NCBI GenBank assembly: GCA_016946835.1
Contig: JACVTC010000005.1
Span: 1,977,501-2,032,500, forward strand
Direction: 5' to 3'
Length of the DNA stretch: 55,000 nt
From: Neocallimastix lanati (nom. inval.)
Lineage: Eukaryota; Neocallimastigomycota; Neocallimastigomycetes; Neocallimastigales; Neocallimastigaceae
In this document: piece after piece, positions 41,230 to 54,922 of the stretch
Layout of the letters: the number at the start of each line of letters is the position of its first letter
Numbering within the stretch: position 1 is the first letter of the stretch
Made by a program: the position numbers and the translations under genes
The notes under the pieces: generated by a model
Told to the model about the DNA's origin: nothing
Databases searched by the model: none
Seen by the model: only the letters and a program-made list of their open reading frames with translations

Positions 41230-44200
41230 TAAGTATTAAATATTTAAATTTTTCCTTTTCCATTGTAGTTTTCATTAATATTCCTCAATTAATTAATTAT
41301 TTTCCATATTCTACCAATTTTTATTTTATTTTATTTTATTTTTTATTTTTTTTTTTTTTTTTTTATATTAAATTTTATATTATTTTAACTTTTTTATAAT
41401 ATTATTACTTCGTATTTACAATAATAACATTAGGTCAAAATAAATAATAAAGATATTAAATTATCTAATTACAATTAATTAATATATTAATAAAAATACA
41501 GAAACTATTCATGAAGGTTGTTTATATTTTTAATAAATTATATAATATATTGCATATTAATTGATAATTATATTCTTTTTGTTTTTTTATATATTATGAA
41601 ATAATTAAATAATAAATAACCATATAATAAATTTAAATTATTTTTGAAATACTAAAAACTTATACAATATATATATATTATAAAATATATATTTTATATA
41701 TTATGTATAAATTAATATATTAGCTATTATTTTAACGTTAATATATTAAATATTATTTAAATATATTTTAATATATAAAATAAAAATTTTAAATACTCTA
41801 GATATAATAATTTATATATAAAAAACAATATATTTATTTACTTTTCTTAAAAATTATATTTATTAAATATATCTTTTATCATATTTTATTGTTCTACTAA
41901 ATGTTGCTTTTTTTATAATATATAATTTATTAAATATTTATATTATTTTTAAATATTCTAGCTATTTTCAATATATATTAAAAAATTTAATTCTTTTATT
42001 TGTAATAATTTCTAATAAGTAGAGTATATCTTTTTTTTTTTTTTTTAATAATATGTAATAACATTTAATACCATTTATAATAATAAAAAATAAAAATACA
42101 GTTAAATATAAAATTTTCAAATTATTCAGTATTAACTATGTACTAATTAAAATATATCTAATTTAGAAGTTTTAAATATAAAGTAAAGCTAAAAATTTTA
42201 ATTTATAAAGTTTTATCCCTAACCTTTTCACCATGTTATTTATTTAACCATTCATTTGTTTATTATAAAAACAAATAAAAGAAATAAAACAAAAAATAAA
42301 TGAAAAAGATAAAATACAAATAATTCTTCTTGGTATATTATCTTCTAGTTACTTTTGTTTTACTTTTTTTAAATTTGACAATATTTATATTTATTTGATA
42401 TACTGAAACGACTTTTCCTTATGAAAGATTTTTACCTCTTTGTAGACATTATATATTCTAATAGAATCTCATTATTATCGATATTATTGTATATTTTTAT
42501 ATTTCATAACTAAGTTTAATAATGATTAATTTAAATAACTTTAAATACCTATTTTTTTTTTTTTTTTTGAATATTTTTATTAACTTAATAAATAACTAAA
42601 AATTGTTATATATAAGATTTTTTCAAAAAAAAAATAAATACTATTTATAAAAAATTATATAATATCAAAATTTATAAGATAAAGTTAATTAATTTTTAAA
42701 AAAAAATAAAAAATGTTTTTATTAGTCATTGAATAATAACTAAAGTTATAAGCCTTTAATTTTTTAGTACTCATTTCCTTTAATTTCTATAAAATTTTTT
42801 TACTGAATTTTTAATTTATTAACTAATTAATGATTTAAAAGAATAGTTAATAAAGTTTATTAAATTAATATAAAAATGTATCATGAATTTTAATAATAAA
42901 ATTTCAAATAAATTTCCGGTAAAGTTTTATCCTCATGCTCATTTTTAAAATTTTAATTAAGCTTTAAAAAAAATTTTAAAAATTTTTTATACAGTAGTAA
43001 TTTTTCTTTTCTATTTTATTTTTTATATATTGAAACTATATACTAATAGTTACATCAATTGAAGAATTTACATTATTGTTGATTATATCTAAAAAAAAAG
43101 AAATTTAAATTCTACTCCATTTTTTAATTTTCAATATAATGCAATTTTTTTTATATTTATTGATATTTTTATTATTAAAGGAATATAAAAAGAAGTATTA
43201 TTTTTATCAAAAAATTCTTAGTCTATTATTTATATTAATATATAAAATTAACTTTTTTTTTATTAAAATTCTATATTGGAATGAATAATTTTTAAATCCA
43301 CTTTATCATCTATTCTTTACCAAAAGTAATTAAAAATTAATATATAGTAATATATTGTAAATTAATTGCATTAATATAATATAATATATAGTAAAATAAA
43401 TTATTTTAAATATAAAAATTAATATAAAAACTATCTCATAGTATATTGACACAATAAAAGTATAAAAAATAAATATTTTAGCTATAGACCAAATTTAATT
43501 ATTATTTTTTGAAATATATAATATTTGAAGTAATTTATAATTCTAATATATTTATTTAAATTATAAAATATGCTTTTATGGTTGATGATTGATAAAACTT
43601 TATTTTATTTTTTTAGTTATATAGCAAATTTTATCCTTTTATGGTAAAATTATTATTTTATATTATAATCATTTATTAAAATTAAATAATAAATATAATT
43701 TATATATAGTTTTAATCTATTAATTAAATATTGTTATATTATATACATATATTATTATGTTTAAATAAAAAAATTCTGATTTGAAATAAAACATTTTAAT
43801 AAATATTTATAAAACTTATATAAGAAAAATATTTATAATAATAAAAAAGGGGTATTGTTTTTTTATATATTAATTATTTTATTTTATATCTATTTTTTTT
43901 TTTAAAATAGTATATATATTTTTAATTTTTTAGTTAAAGTAATAATAAAGTAATAAAAAAAAAACCATAAAATAAAAAAAAATAAATTGGTAAATTGTTA
44001 TTAAACTTTTAATTATGAAAATCCATTTAAATATTAACATTTTAACAATGATTATACTTTAGATCATTAATGCAAATTAAATATATTGTATTAACTTTAA
44101 ATTATATAATAAAAAATAAAAAAAAATATTTTAAATATTATTAAAATTATACTTATTTAGAAAAACTTTAAAAAAAATACATTATACAAACTAATATATT

Positions 44201-47200
44201 TGTTATACAAATTTTTTTATATATATTAAAAATCTATTAATTAACTTTAATATTATAATAAAAAATTATAAAAAATTATAAATAAAAATTTGTGTAAAAT
44301 ATTAGAATATTCTACTGGCTTTTTTTTTTTTCCATTTTTTTTTCTTAATAATTAAAAAATATTTAAAAATATTTATTTATAGTAGATAAAATAATTTTAA
44401 ATTAATATAATAAGTATTATTCATATAAAAGAAATAATTAAAATAATAAAATAAATATTAATAAATAACTATTTTAAAAATTAAAATTTTTACCTTTAAT
44501 TATTATAGTTTTAATGAAATATAATAAAAATAAAAATTAATATATGATAAAGTACGCCTGGTTCAGTATCTCTTACTGGGAGAAGTTATATAATTTATTT
44601 ATGAAATTTATTAATATAATATAATTTTATTTATTTATTTATTTATTAAATATTTATTTATTTATTTTATGATTTAAATTTATTTAATTAATTACTAAAT
44701 TTTATAAATTCATATTGAAAAACTAATTTTATTAATAAAAATATATTTAATTTGATATTATATTGAATGAATGGCAATTTGCAAAATTGCAAAATTACAA
44801 AGAATAAATATAAAGAAAAAGGTATTCTTTATATAATACTCTTTAATTATAAACTATTTTAAAATAATAAGAATTAAATATTTAGTTGAATATTATAAAA
44901 AGTATAATATAAATAATTTAAAATAATTAGAACATATAAAAATAAAATAAAAATATAATAAAAATAATTAAAATGAAATAAAATAAAACTTAATTTATAA
45001 ATTATTTACATAACATAAAATTTATGATATAAATTTTATTTTACATTAATTTATGTATTTAATAGAATTTATGATGTTACATAAATTTATCTTATATTAC
45101 ATTATTTCTGGATCATTTTATAAATCATATGATAATTAATCAAGTGATTAATTGATTTATTTTTATGTAATTATTAATAAAATAATTTATTAATAATTAA
45201 GGTTTTTATTTTCATTTCATATCATATAATTTTAATGAAATATGATAAAAGTAAAAATTAAATTGTTACTACACTTTCCATGAGGATATTTTATTTAATT
45301 GAAAAAAATTTACTATATTTATTATTATTATAAAACTAATAATAATTGCATGATTTTTTAATTTATAAATCAATTTTCATATTATATATAAAGTTGAAAT
45401 GAAATATAATCATAAATGTAATAAATATAAATAAAAAAATAGAAATATAATTAGTGGAATATAAAATCAAAATTAGTCAAAATAATTCAAATAATAATAA
45501 AGTTTTTCAAAGAAACAAGAAAATATTAAAAAAAATTGATTTAATTTATTCCAAAATAATATGATTGGAATTAATAAATTAGTTTAATTTATCTTTTTTT
45601 TTTTATTACGTTTTTTTATTTAACTTTATTTTTTATTTTTTTTGTCTTTTATTATAAAAAATTTATATATAAATATATTTTTATTTTAATTTAATACCCC
45701 CCAAAACATAAAACATAAATGTATTTTAATTATATGAAAATAAAAATTATATTTTATAATTTTTTATTTTGTATATATATTTTTTAAAATTTTTGAATTA
45801 TTTATATTATTATTATAAAATGATTTACTGTTTTAATTATAATATTATATATTTCTTTTAATATTTTTATTTTTTTTATTTTTTTTTATATTTTTATTAA
45901 TATTATTATTATTTTTATCATTAGTAATTATGTTATTTTTACATTATTTCTTTTTTCTAAATAGGGTTTTTTTTCATTAATTAATGTTAATAATAAAAAG
46001 GAAAAAGAAGATAAAAATAAATAAATATATAAATAAAAACCGGAAAATAAAAATAAAAACAGATAATTTAATAAATATATATTTAAATAAATAGATTAAT
46101 AAATTAAAAATTAAAAATTATAGTAAATTATAAATTATTTAAATTAATCAATTAATTAACAGTTCGGAAATGTTTATGCGATTGAAATGTGATTGAAGTA
46201 TTAATGAAAAATTAAATTATTAATTTTTAAAAGAACATTTCTAAAATAATAATAGTAATAATATAATATTAATCATGATAATATTAATAATAAATAATAA
46301 TATTTTTATTATTGATTTATTTTTTTAATGTATTTAAATTCATATTCTTTTTAATTAAAGTAAGTTTATTGAAATTATGGTATTAATAAATTTGGAACAA
46401 AATTTAAAAATTTATTATAATAATTTAATTCAATAATTTTTATTAATAAAAATTTTAATATTTTAATTCAATAAAATTTATTGAATTTATCACAGAGTTA
46501 TAATTATAAATAATTATAAATAACCCAATTTGGAGTAAAAGTGTTAATATACAATTAATTTATATTAAAATTTTGAATTATAGAATAATTTTATTAATTT
46601 TTTTTATATTAATTTAAAACTATTATTAGATTAAATATTTTTATATTTTTATTTCAATATAAATATAAATTATATATATCTAAAAAAGTAATTATTATAA
46701 CTTTAATATTATAGTACAAATAAATAATTCATATTTAATTATTTTTATATAATTAAATATAAATTTTATATATCTAAAAAGAATATTTATATTAATATTA
46801 TCCTAGAAATAATTATTATATGAAATATATTTCTTTGATATCCATTTTTTTTTTAAATCCACTTCGATCTTTTTATTTTTTTTATCCACTTTAATTTTTT
46901 TTTTTTTTTGAAAATAAATGCTATAATAGTTGTTTATTCAAAAGTTGTTTTAATAAAGATATTGGAAACAAAGAATGATATTCTCAAAAGCCATTAAAAG
47001 GAAGTAAAAAATTGGAGACTATACTTTAATTAGACTTTTTAATAGGTCTAATTTTTATTATGTTTTATTTTATTTTATTTTTCAAATAAATTATTAATTT
47101 AGATTAAATTTTTAAAATAAAATAAAATTTTAAAAAAAAAATATATATGTCTCTTTTTTTTTTTTTATATTTAATTTTTTTTATTTTTATTTTTTTTTTA

Positions 47201-48046
47201 TTATTTACTCTAGACTCTAATTAATGAATAGTTGATTTATGGTAATTTTATACTTGATTATTAAAAAAAAATAAAATGAATAAAAAATAAAAAACTAATT
47301 GTAATAATAATAATATTTATTGTATGCAAGATTTAAAAAAATATATCAGTATATATATATAAGGATATTATTATATAATAACATTACATATTTAACATAC
47401 TATATCATAATTTTCTTTTAATCATTTTTGAATTTCTACATATGATACAATATATTGTTAAAATCAATCAATATAGACTATAAAAAATGTACTTCAATAT
47501 GTATTATTAAAATACTTAAAAATAAAATATTATTCAATACAATACATGAATTTTTTATTTGTTATTAATAATTTTAGTTTTTTTTTTTTTTTTTAATTTA
47601 TAATATATAATTAATAATTTTTAATGGCTTTTCAAAATTTTTACACAATAATTTATTATTAATTAGTGTTTATTCTTTATTTATTTCATTTTTTTTTAAA
47701 AAAAAAAAAAATGAAAATAAGAATTTTAATTAATAATAAAATTTATTTATTAATAATTACATAAAAATAAAATAATAATTTATTTGAAAATACGTGATAT
47801 ACATTAAACATGATTGAATATAACGTGATAAAAATAAAATTATGTAAAATTCATAAAATTATACAAGAGCATAAAAATAATATAAATATAAAATTTATAA
47901 CATAAATTTTTTGTTAAAATTTAAATTAAATTATAAATTTCTTTTAATTATTTTTATATTGATATTATTTTATATTGATATTTATTATATTATATTTTTA
48001 ATTATTTATTTTTTATATTTAAACAAAAACAAATTTTATTATTATT
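41230..48046. other. Gene-free AT-rich region
   Basis: About 6.8 kb with no open frame of interest, no RNA gene and no clear relic. A 42-nt patch of higher GC at 44549-44590 (AGTACGCCTGGTTCAGTATC then TCTTACTGGGAG) stands out but is too short to identify. Confidence 0.6.
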
Positions 48047-48285
48047 TTTTGTTAATAACCACATTGGTATCCAAAAGACTTTCCCTTGGCAGCATATTGG
48101 ACCCTATCCCAATGTTTGTGGTCAATAGAGATATATATAGGAACGTTATGGAATACTGCCCCAGGCAGAAATGGGTAACGACATGTGGAGGTGCGATGCT
48201 GTACCAGTATGCCAGTATATCACACTTAACAGCTATATCTGTTATGATCATTGTGGGAGATGGGTACTTATTATGTGTGACCAAA
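48047..48285. other. Compositionally foreign island of about 240 bp
   Basis: GC content jumps sharply with abrupt borders inside very AT-rich DNA. It is open in the plus frame at 47911-48312 (LGSILDPIPMFVVNRD and QKWVTTCGGAMLYQYAS), in a second plus frame from 48171 and on the minus strand (48284-48042). None resembles a family I know. It may be a fragment of a mobile element, of a host gene, or of transferred DNA. Confidence 0.5.
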
Positions 48286-49893
48286 TTATTTTTTTTATTT
48301 TTAATTATTTAAATAATTATTATTTTATATTATTATTTTATATTTTATTATTTATAATATACTTCTTATTAATATTTTCTGAATAATATTTTATTTTAAT
48401 ATTTTATTTCAATATATATTTTATTTTATACTTTTATATGAAATAAGTTATCATAGGAATTAATTGATTAAATAAATTATAATGAATTAAAAATATAATA
48501 ATTCTTTATAATTATTCTTTGCAAAGATTTATGTCAATTTACTTCATAATTTCTTTTATATTTTCTAGTTACGAATAATTAAATACATGTATTAAATAAA
48601 TTATAATTACTTTTAAATAATAAATAAACAAAATTTTATAACTAAATAAATCATAAATAAAACTTTTCCCAACAAGAGATATTCGAACCGTGATTCATTA
48701 TAATTATTATTATTACTATTATTAATATAATATATATATTTTTATTATTTCTATTAATGAAAATTTATTTTATTAAATTTTAATAATGTTTTTTTTTTTT
48801 TATATTTTTTAACTTTAATTAATTAATTGCCTTTTTTTTGTAGCTAAATTAAAATTAAAATGCCGAGAAATTAATTAAATTAGACATCTTTAAGAAATAT
48901 TATATTAAAAATATAAATAAGGAAAAAAATAAAAATAAAATGAAATAATAAAAAACAGCTATAGATTAAATTAGTACAAACAACCATTAAAAAAAATTAT
49001 AAAAGATTCAATAATTAAATTGAAATTATTATTATGGTTAATATTAATTTTATATTTAAAAATGTACTTGCTTATTAATTTCTGAAATACCCCTTAAAAA
49101 TTTTCAAATTAAATAATAATCTTTTTTTTTTTTTTTTTTTTTTATTTTTTTTTTTATTATTATCATAAATATATGAATTAATTCATTAAATCTATTAATA
49201 TAAGGTAGGATTAATGTAATAAAATATTCAAATAATTAACAAAAACAGATATGTTTTAATTACTAATAGTAATTCATTAAAGGATTATTAATTTTGTTAT
49301 AATTTTATATATATTTTAATTAATTATTAAAATGTTTAAAAAAATTATATTATTATAAAAATTAATATATATTTCAAAAAAAAAAAAAAAAAAAAAAAAA
49401 AATAAAAATAAAATAAAAAAGGTAAATTTTTAACATTAAAAATAAAAAAAGATTATTAACCGTAATTGTAATTGTAATTAAATTATTAACATTTTACTTT
49501 TTTTTTTTTTTTTTTTTTTTTATTAATATTAAATTTTAATTAATATTTTTTTTAAAGTAGCATAATTTAATTATTTTCTTGGTATTTTAAATAAGTTAAA
49601 AAATTTGATTTAATTTTGATTTAAATTCAAAAAAAAAAAAAAAAAAAAAAAAAAACTATGAATTAAAGTTAAAACATATAATTAAAAACTTAAAAATACT
49701 GAAAGATATTTGACTAATGATTAATATTTTCAATATTTAATAATAATTATTCGTTCTTTCTTATTATTTTAATTTTTATTTAATATTCTTATATTCTCAT
49801 AAGAACCATAATAATTTCATTATCCCAAAATTAATATAATGTAATATGCTTTCTTTTTTTTTTTTTTTTTTTAACAATATATTCTAGTTGTAT
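48286..49893. other. Gene-free AT-rich region
   Basis: Homopolymers (49123-49143 T, 49377-49401 A, 49498-49520 T, 49629-49655 A) and AT sequence only. I see nothing else. Confidence 0.6.
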
Positions 49894-50010
49894 TAAAATA
49901 TGTTATTATATAATTATTATATATTTTAAACATGTAATATATAAAAATAAAAAAATATGTTATTATTATATAATTATTATATATTTTAAAAATGTAATAT
50001 ATAAAAATAA
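49894..50010. repeat. Tandem duplication, about 60-bp unit
   Basis: Two copies of AATATGTTATTATA...TGTAATATATAAAAATAA at 49894-49950 and 49951-50010, the second with one extra TTA. Confidence 0.9.
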
Positions 50011-50134
50011 GGTTCTAAGTGAATATTTTTGTTATTAATTTTAATATCATAATTATTTTTTATTTATTATATTTTTCATATATTTATATTTATTTATTTA
50101 TTTATTTATTTAATGTTTTTATTATTATTATTAT

Positions 50135-50165
<31 letters not shown>

Positions 50166-51019
50166 TACATGTGTATAATGAGTGCTCCATCATAAATTAT
50201 TAGGTAAATAATAATTATATTATTATTAATGATATGAATGATAATAATTGTTTTAATTATAAATTATCAACTTTTCTATTAAAGTCAATGATAAAAATTA
50301 TTAAATTTTATTTTCATTAATAGACCATATAATTTTCATTTTTAATTGATTATTTTTATCAATTTTTCATAATTAATTACTTTTTCATAAATTTTTCATC
50401 ATTCATCATATATATATATTTTCTTTTATTATTTTAATTTTTTTGAATATTATTCTAATTTAATAAGAATTAAAAAATAACTATTGTTATTTTATTAATC
50501 CGATGTCAAAAAAATTTTTTTTTTTTTTTTTTTTTTTTTAGTAAATTTTTATTCAATGGTTTAATTAATGTATATTATTATATATAGTTTTACAATTATT
50601 ATTTAATAATACATATTAATTTATCATATGTTTAATTATTAATATTTGAATAATAATAATAATTTTAATTTATAAAAAAAATTAATAAAAAAATTTTTTT
50701 TTCATTTATTTTTATATTGTTAAGGAAATGAATAATGAAATAATTATATAATTTTTTATTTTTATTTTTTATTTTTCTTTTATAATTTAACAATTAATAT
50801 TAATAAAAATTATTTTATAAATAAAGTTGATATGGCTAAGATGAAATAAAATGAAGTATAAAAAATTAATAATAATATATATATTGCTTATAATTCTATT
50901 AACTTTAAATAAATAAAAGAAAAATAATTAAAGCAAAACAAAAACGAAAAAACAAACTAAAAAAAAAAAAATTCATATTTTCTTAATCATTTATAATTAA
51001 TGCATAATACATATTAATT

Positions 51020-51050
<31 letters not shown>

Positions 51051-51970
51051 GAAATTTTAATATAATATTAAAGAAAAGATGGTACGACAGCGTGATATAA
51101 TGTAAAAAATAAATGTATTCTATCATTTTATTATAATATTATCGATTAAGTAAATAGATCTTATTTTTAATAATAATAATAATAATATGTTTATGAAATT
51201 CAAATTTTAATAGTATAATTCTAAATAATTTAATATTTGATTAAGAAAAACAATTTAATATATATCCGAAAAGATATTTAATAAAACTTTTGTTAATTTT
51301 TAAATATTCATTTTTATTACATTTATTAATAAATTTAATGTTTTATTAATAATCATTAATCATTAATTATTAATCCTATTTTTTTGATCATTAATTATTA
51401 ACTACAATTCATTAACATATATTTTTAATCATACCATATATTAATTTTTAATCTTTAATTATTAATTTTTAATCTTTAATTATTAATTTTTAATCTTTAA
51501 TTATTAATTTTTAATCTTTAATTATAGATTGTTTTAATTATGTTTAAATAAATATATCTTAATACTTTTAAAAGTAGCCTTATTATTAAATTATTTATCC
51601 AAATTAATTATATTTTTAATTTAATATAAATATATATATTCTTTAAAAATTATACAAAATTCAGTTATTAATTTTTTGAACAATATAAAAATAAATTTAA
51701 TATCTTATTAACATTTACTACTTAATATATATAGAAAATATTTATATATTATTTTATTAATTTTTAATTACATTAAAAATATATTATTTTATTAATTTTT
51801 GATTTCATTAAATATCCTTTTTTTTAATTATTTTAATTATTTCTTATATTCATTATGTATTTTTTCTTCTTAAACTTAATATAATAAAAGCTATTTTTTT
51901 TTATCCATAGAATATTCCCCGTAATTTGAAAAAAAATTATTTTTCTGTTATAATAATACAACAACAACAA

Positions 51971-52005
<35 letters not shown>

Positions 52006-52199
52006 AAATAAAAAATAATAATATTAATTTATAAAACAATATCAATGTGATATTGATATTAATATATTATAATGTTCTATTTAATTATCGATATTAAACA
52101 TAAACAATATTTATCACCCTTTTTATTATAAACACTTTTATTATGGTTAAATAATAATAATTTTTTTATTATTAATGATATTGATTTAATTTTAACTTT
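50011..52199. other. Gene-free AT-rich region with short repeats
   Basis: It holds T/A homopolymers (50513-50540, 51028-51049, 51971-52003) and a 21-bp tandem repeat at 51440-51525. No coding sequence is evident. Confidence 0.55.
51440..51525. repeat. 21-bp tandem repeat, 4 units
   Basis: Four exact or near-exact copies of ATTAATTTTTAATCTTTAAT plus T. Confidence 0.92.
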
Positions 52200-53135
52200 T
52201 TTTTTTTTTTTTTTTTTTTTTTTATATTATTGTTATTTGGACATTTTATTATTTAATGTCATTATAAATTGTTATTTATATATTATATGATTAATTACTA
52301 TGTATTAAAAGATATAATTCTTATTATTTTATTTATTATCTCAAAATTATTATAATCAATTATATTTTTAGAAATCTTATTTTTATTTTTATTATCATTA
52401 TTTATTTTTATAAAATATCGAATTTATTATTATTAAAAATAATAATTTACATAACTTATAGTAATTTTATTATGATGAAATAAATAATATAATTTAATAA
52501 AAAAAAAATATTTAATTTATTAAAATAATGGATAAAAAAATAAATTAATAATGATAGAATATATTTTTATTCATCGTTCTAAATTATTATTAATATTAGT
52601 TAATTACGAAAGATGAATTTTTATATTTTGATCAAAAAGTTAATATTAAAAAATTAGAATTAAGGTTATTGATTTATTTTTTAATTTTTTTTTTTTTTTT
52701 ATATGTTATTATTGTTTAGACATTTTAATATTTAATATTATTATAAATTATTATTTATATATTATATCATAAATTACTTTGTATTAAAGATATAACTCTT
52801 ATTATTTTATTTAATATCTCAAAATCATTAATTATACCTTTATATATCTTTTATTATTATTATTATTTATTTATTTTAATACCTAATTTATTATTAAAAA
52901 AAATAATAATTAATTTACATAAATAATATTTTTATGATGGAATGAATAATATAATAATATCTATAAAAAAAAATATTTAATTTATTAAATAATGAAAAAA
53001 GTAAATTTATAATGATAGAATAAACAATTTTTTTATCCATTATTCTAAATTATTATGAATATGAAATTTTTTATTTTGACCAGGAGGTTCATATTAAAAA
53101 AATTAGAATTAAGGTTATTGATTTAATTTTTAATA
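52200..53135. repeat. Diverged tandem duplication, 450-480 bp unit
   Basis: Copies at about 52200-52682 and 52683-53135 share colinear blocks throughout, each starting with a T-tract. Blocks include TATTGTTATTTGGACATTTT versus TATTGTTTAGACATTTT, GATATAATTCTTATTATTTT, TTATTATGATGAAATAAATA and finally AATTAGAATTAAGGTTATTG. They differ by many substitutions and small indels, so the duplication is old. No open frame is kept. Confidence 0.88.
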
Positions 53136-53150
53136 ATTAAAATATTTTTC

Positions 53151-53185
<35 letters not shown>

Positions 53186-53454
53186 TATAAAATCTATTAT
53201 CATTATTTCTATCATAGGTTCATTTTTATTTTTATTTTTATCTTATCTTATTTTATTATATTATATTATTCATTCATTCATATATTAATTTTTATGTTTC
53301 ATTATCATTTTATTAATTCTTACTTCATATATATTTAATATTTTTTTTGCCTATAAATTATTTCATGTAATCTATAGACAAAACATATATATATATATAA
53401 TAAAATGAATTTATATAAACAGAAAAATATAAAGAAAAAAAAAAAAAATTTAAG

Positions 53455-53700
53455 ATAAAAATTAATTTATAAATTATATATTATGGGATTTACCAAAAAT
53501 TTTATTATGATGGAATGAATAATATTTAAAAAAAAAAAAAAAAAGAATAACATATTATTATTTATTAAAATAATGGAAAGGATAATTTAATAATAATAAT
53601 AATAATACAATAAACAATATTTTTATTCATCACTTTATATTAATAATATTACCAATTATGAATAATGAATTATTTTATTATAGTTAGAAGATAATTTTAT
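53455..53700. repeat. Third, partial copy of the 450-480 bp repeat
   Basis: It carries the middle blocks only: TTTTATTATGATGGAATGAA, TTTATTAAAATAATGGA, ACAATATTTTTATTCATCA. It is separated from copy 2 by an A-tract and unrelated sequence. Confidence 0.75.
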
Positions 53701-53737
53701 TTATTCATTTTTATTTTTTTTTTTATTAATATTAAAG

Positions 53738-53908
53738 AATTTAAAGAAGCTAAATAATAGTAACAATGGTGAAGCAAGACTATTTTCATTAATTGATATA
53801 ATTCAACCGATTGTAAATATTTTAGCTAAAAGGTTCCACACTCTAATTATTTTTCTAATTATTTTTGTTGTTAAATTAACATCATCATCATTATCATTAT
53901 TATTATCA

Positions 53909-53969
<61 letters not shown>

Positions 53970-54062
53970 TATTATTATTATTATTATTATTACTATTATT
54001 ATTATTATTATTATTATTTAAAATATTAAATAATTTTTTTTTATCAAAAAGATGTTTTTAAA
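53738..54062 (+). pseudogene. Possible exon or coding relic upstream of the ankyrin pseudogene
   Basis: After an AG, one frame reads LFSLIDIIQPIVNILAKRF in protein-like sequence (53738-53840), with no ATG. It then runs through (ATT/ATC)n repeats at 53881-54018 as a meaningless Leu run. It may belong to the same dead gene as the ankyrin pieces downstream. Family not recognised. Confidence 0.25.
53881..54018. repeat. (ATC)n/(ATT)n microsatellite
   Basis: About 45 units, ATC-type at the left grading into ATT with two ACT interruptions. Confidence 0.93.
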
Positions 54063-54232
54063 AGATGTGTAATATATAATTTAAATGAAAGTTTTTCTAT
54101 GTTTTAAAATTAATTAATGAAAAATATATATATATATATATATTGAATATATATTTCAAAATGTTATAAATAAAAACAACACCAACATCAAAAACACCAA
54201 TTTTCATACCACTAATATTAACAATATTAATG

Positions 54233-54318
54233 ACTTAATTCAAAATAATTTTCTAGTTTCTATTAAATTGAAATAATAATTTCAATTTAATAGAAACTAA
54301 AATTATTTAGAATTAAGT
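54233..54318. repeat. Near-perfect hairpin, 42/40-nt arms, 4-nt loop
   Basis: The left arm 54233-54274 pairs with the right arm 54279-54318. The innermost 21 bp are perfect; the outer part has a 2-nt gap and one mismatch. The loop is AATA. It lies directly upstream of the ankyrin pseudogene. Confidence 0.9.
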
Positions 54319-54339
54319 GTCAAGAAAAATATTTATCAA

Positions 54340-54884
54340 TAATAAAATGTTTGACAGGTAGACCGTTAATTTTAAACTCAATCTTGTTGAAGCCATTGAA
54401 AATAACAATATCATTATATTAAAATTATTGATAGAAACATTGATAAGTCTCAAGCTTTTCCGTATTTTAAAATAGTAATCTTGAAAAAGTTTAAATTGGT
54501 TGCTAGTAAAAGGAATAAAAACTGTTATTATGATTTATCTTATTGAAATTTTATTAAAAAAATATCTTACAGATTGTGATAGAATCATTGACTTATTGGA
54601 TTTGGAATCCATTAAAAGAAAAAATATGATACTCGTTTTCTTATAATCATAAAATAGCTATTAAAATTTCATAATTTAAAATTGATACTATATTTTATAG
54701 AAAAGCGATGATTTAAAGTTCAGTATTGATATTAATGCTTAAAGACAAGAAAATGGGAAATGTCTCATTATTACAGCTTTTGATGATATGATGTATTATA
54801 CTGATGAAATTTCAATCTTTGACTATCTTCTAAAGTATGGCATGGTGTTGATTGTAATATAAAAGATGGGTATGATAATAGATA

Positions 54885-54922
<38 letters not shown>

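Noticed and set aside
48660-48700. Possible tRNA 3' half: the minus strand contains GGTTCGAAT like a B box
   Set aside because: No T-stem pairing around it, no acceptor stem and no A box at the right distance.
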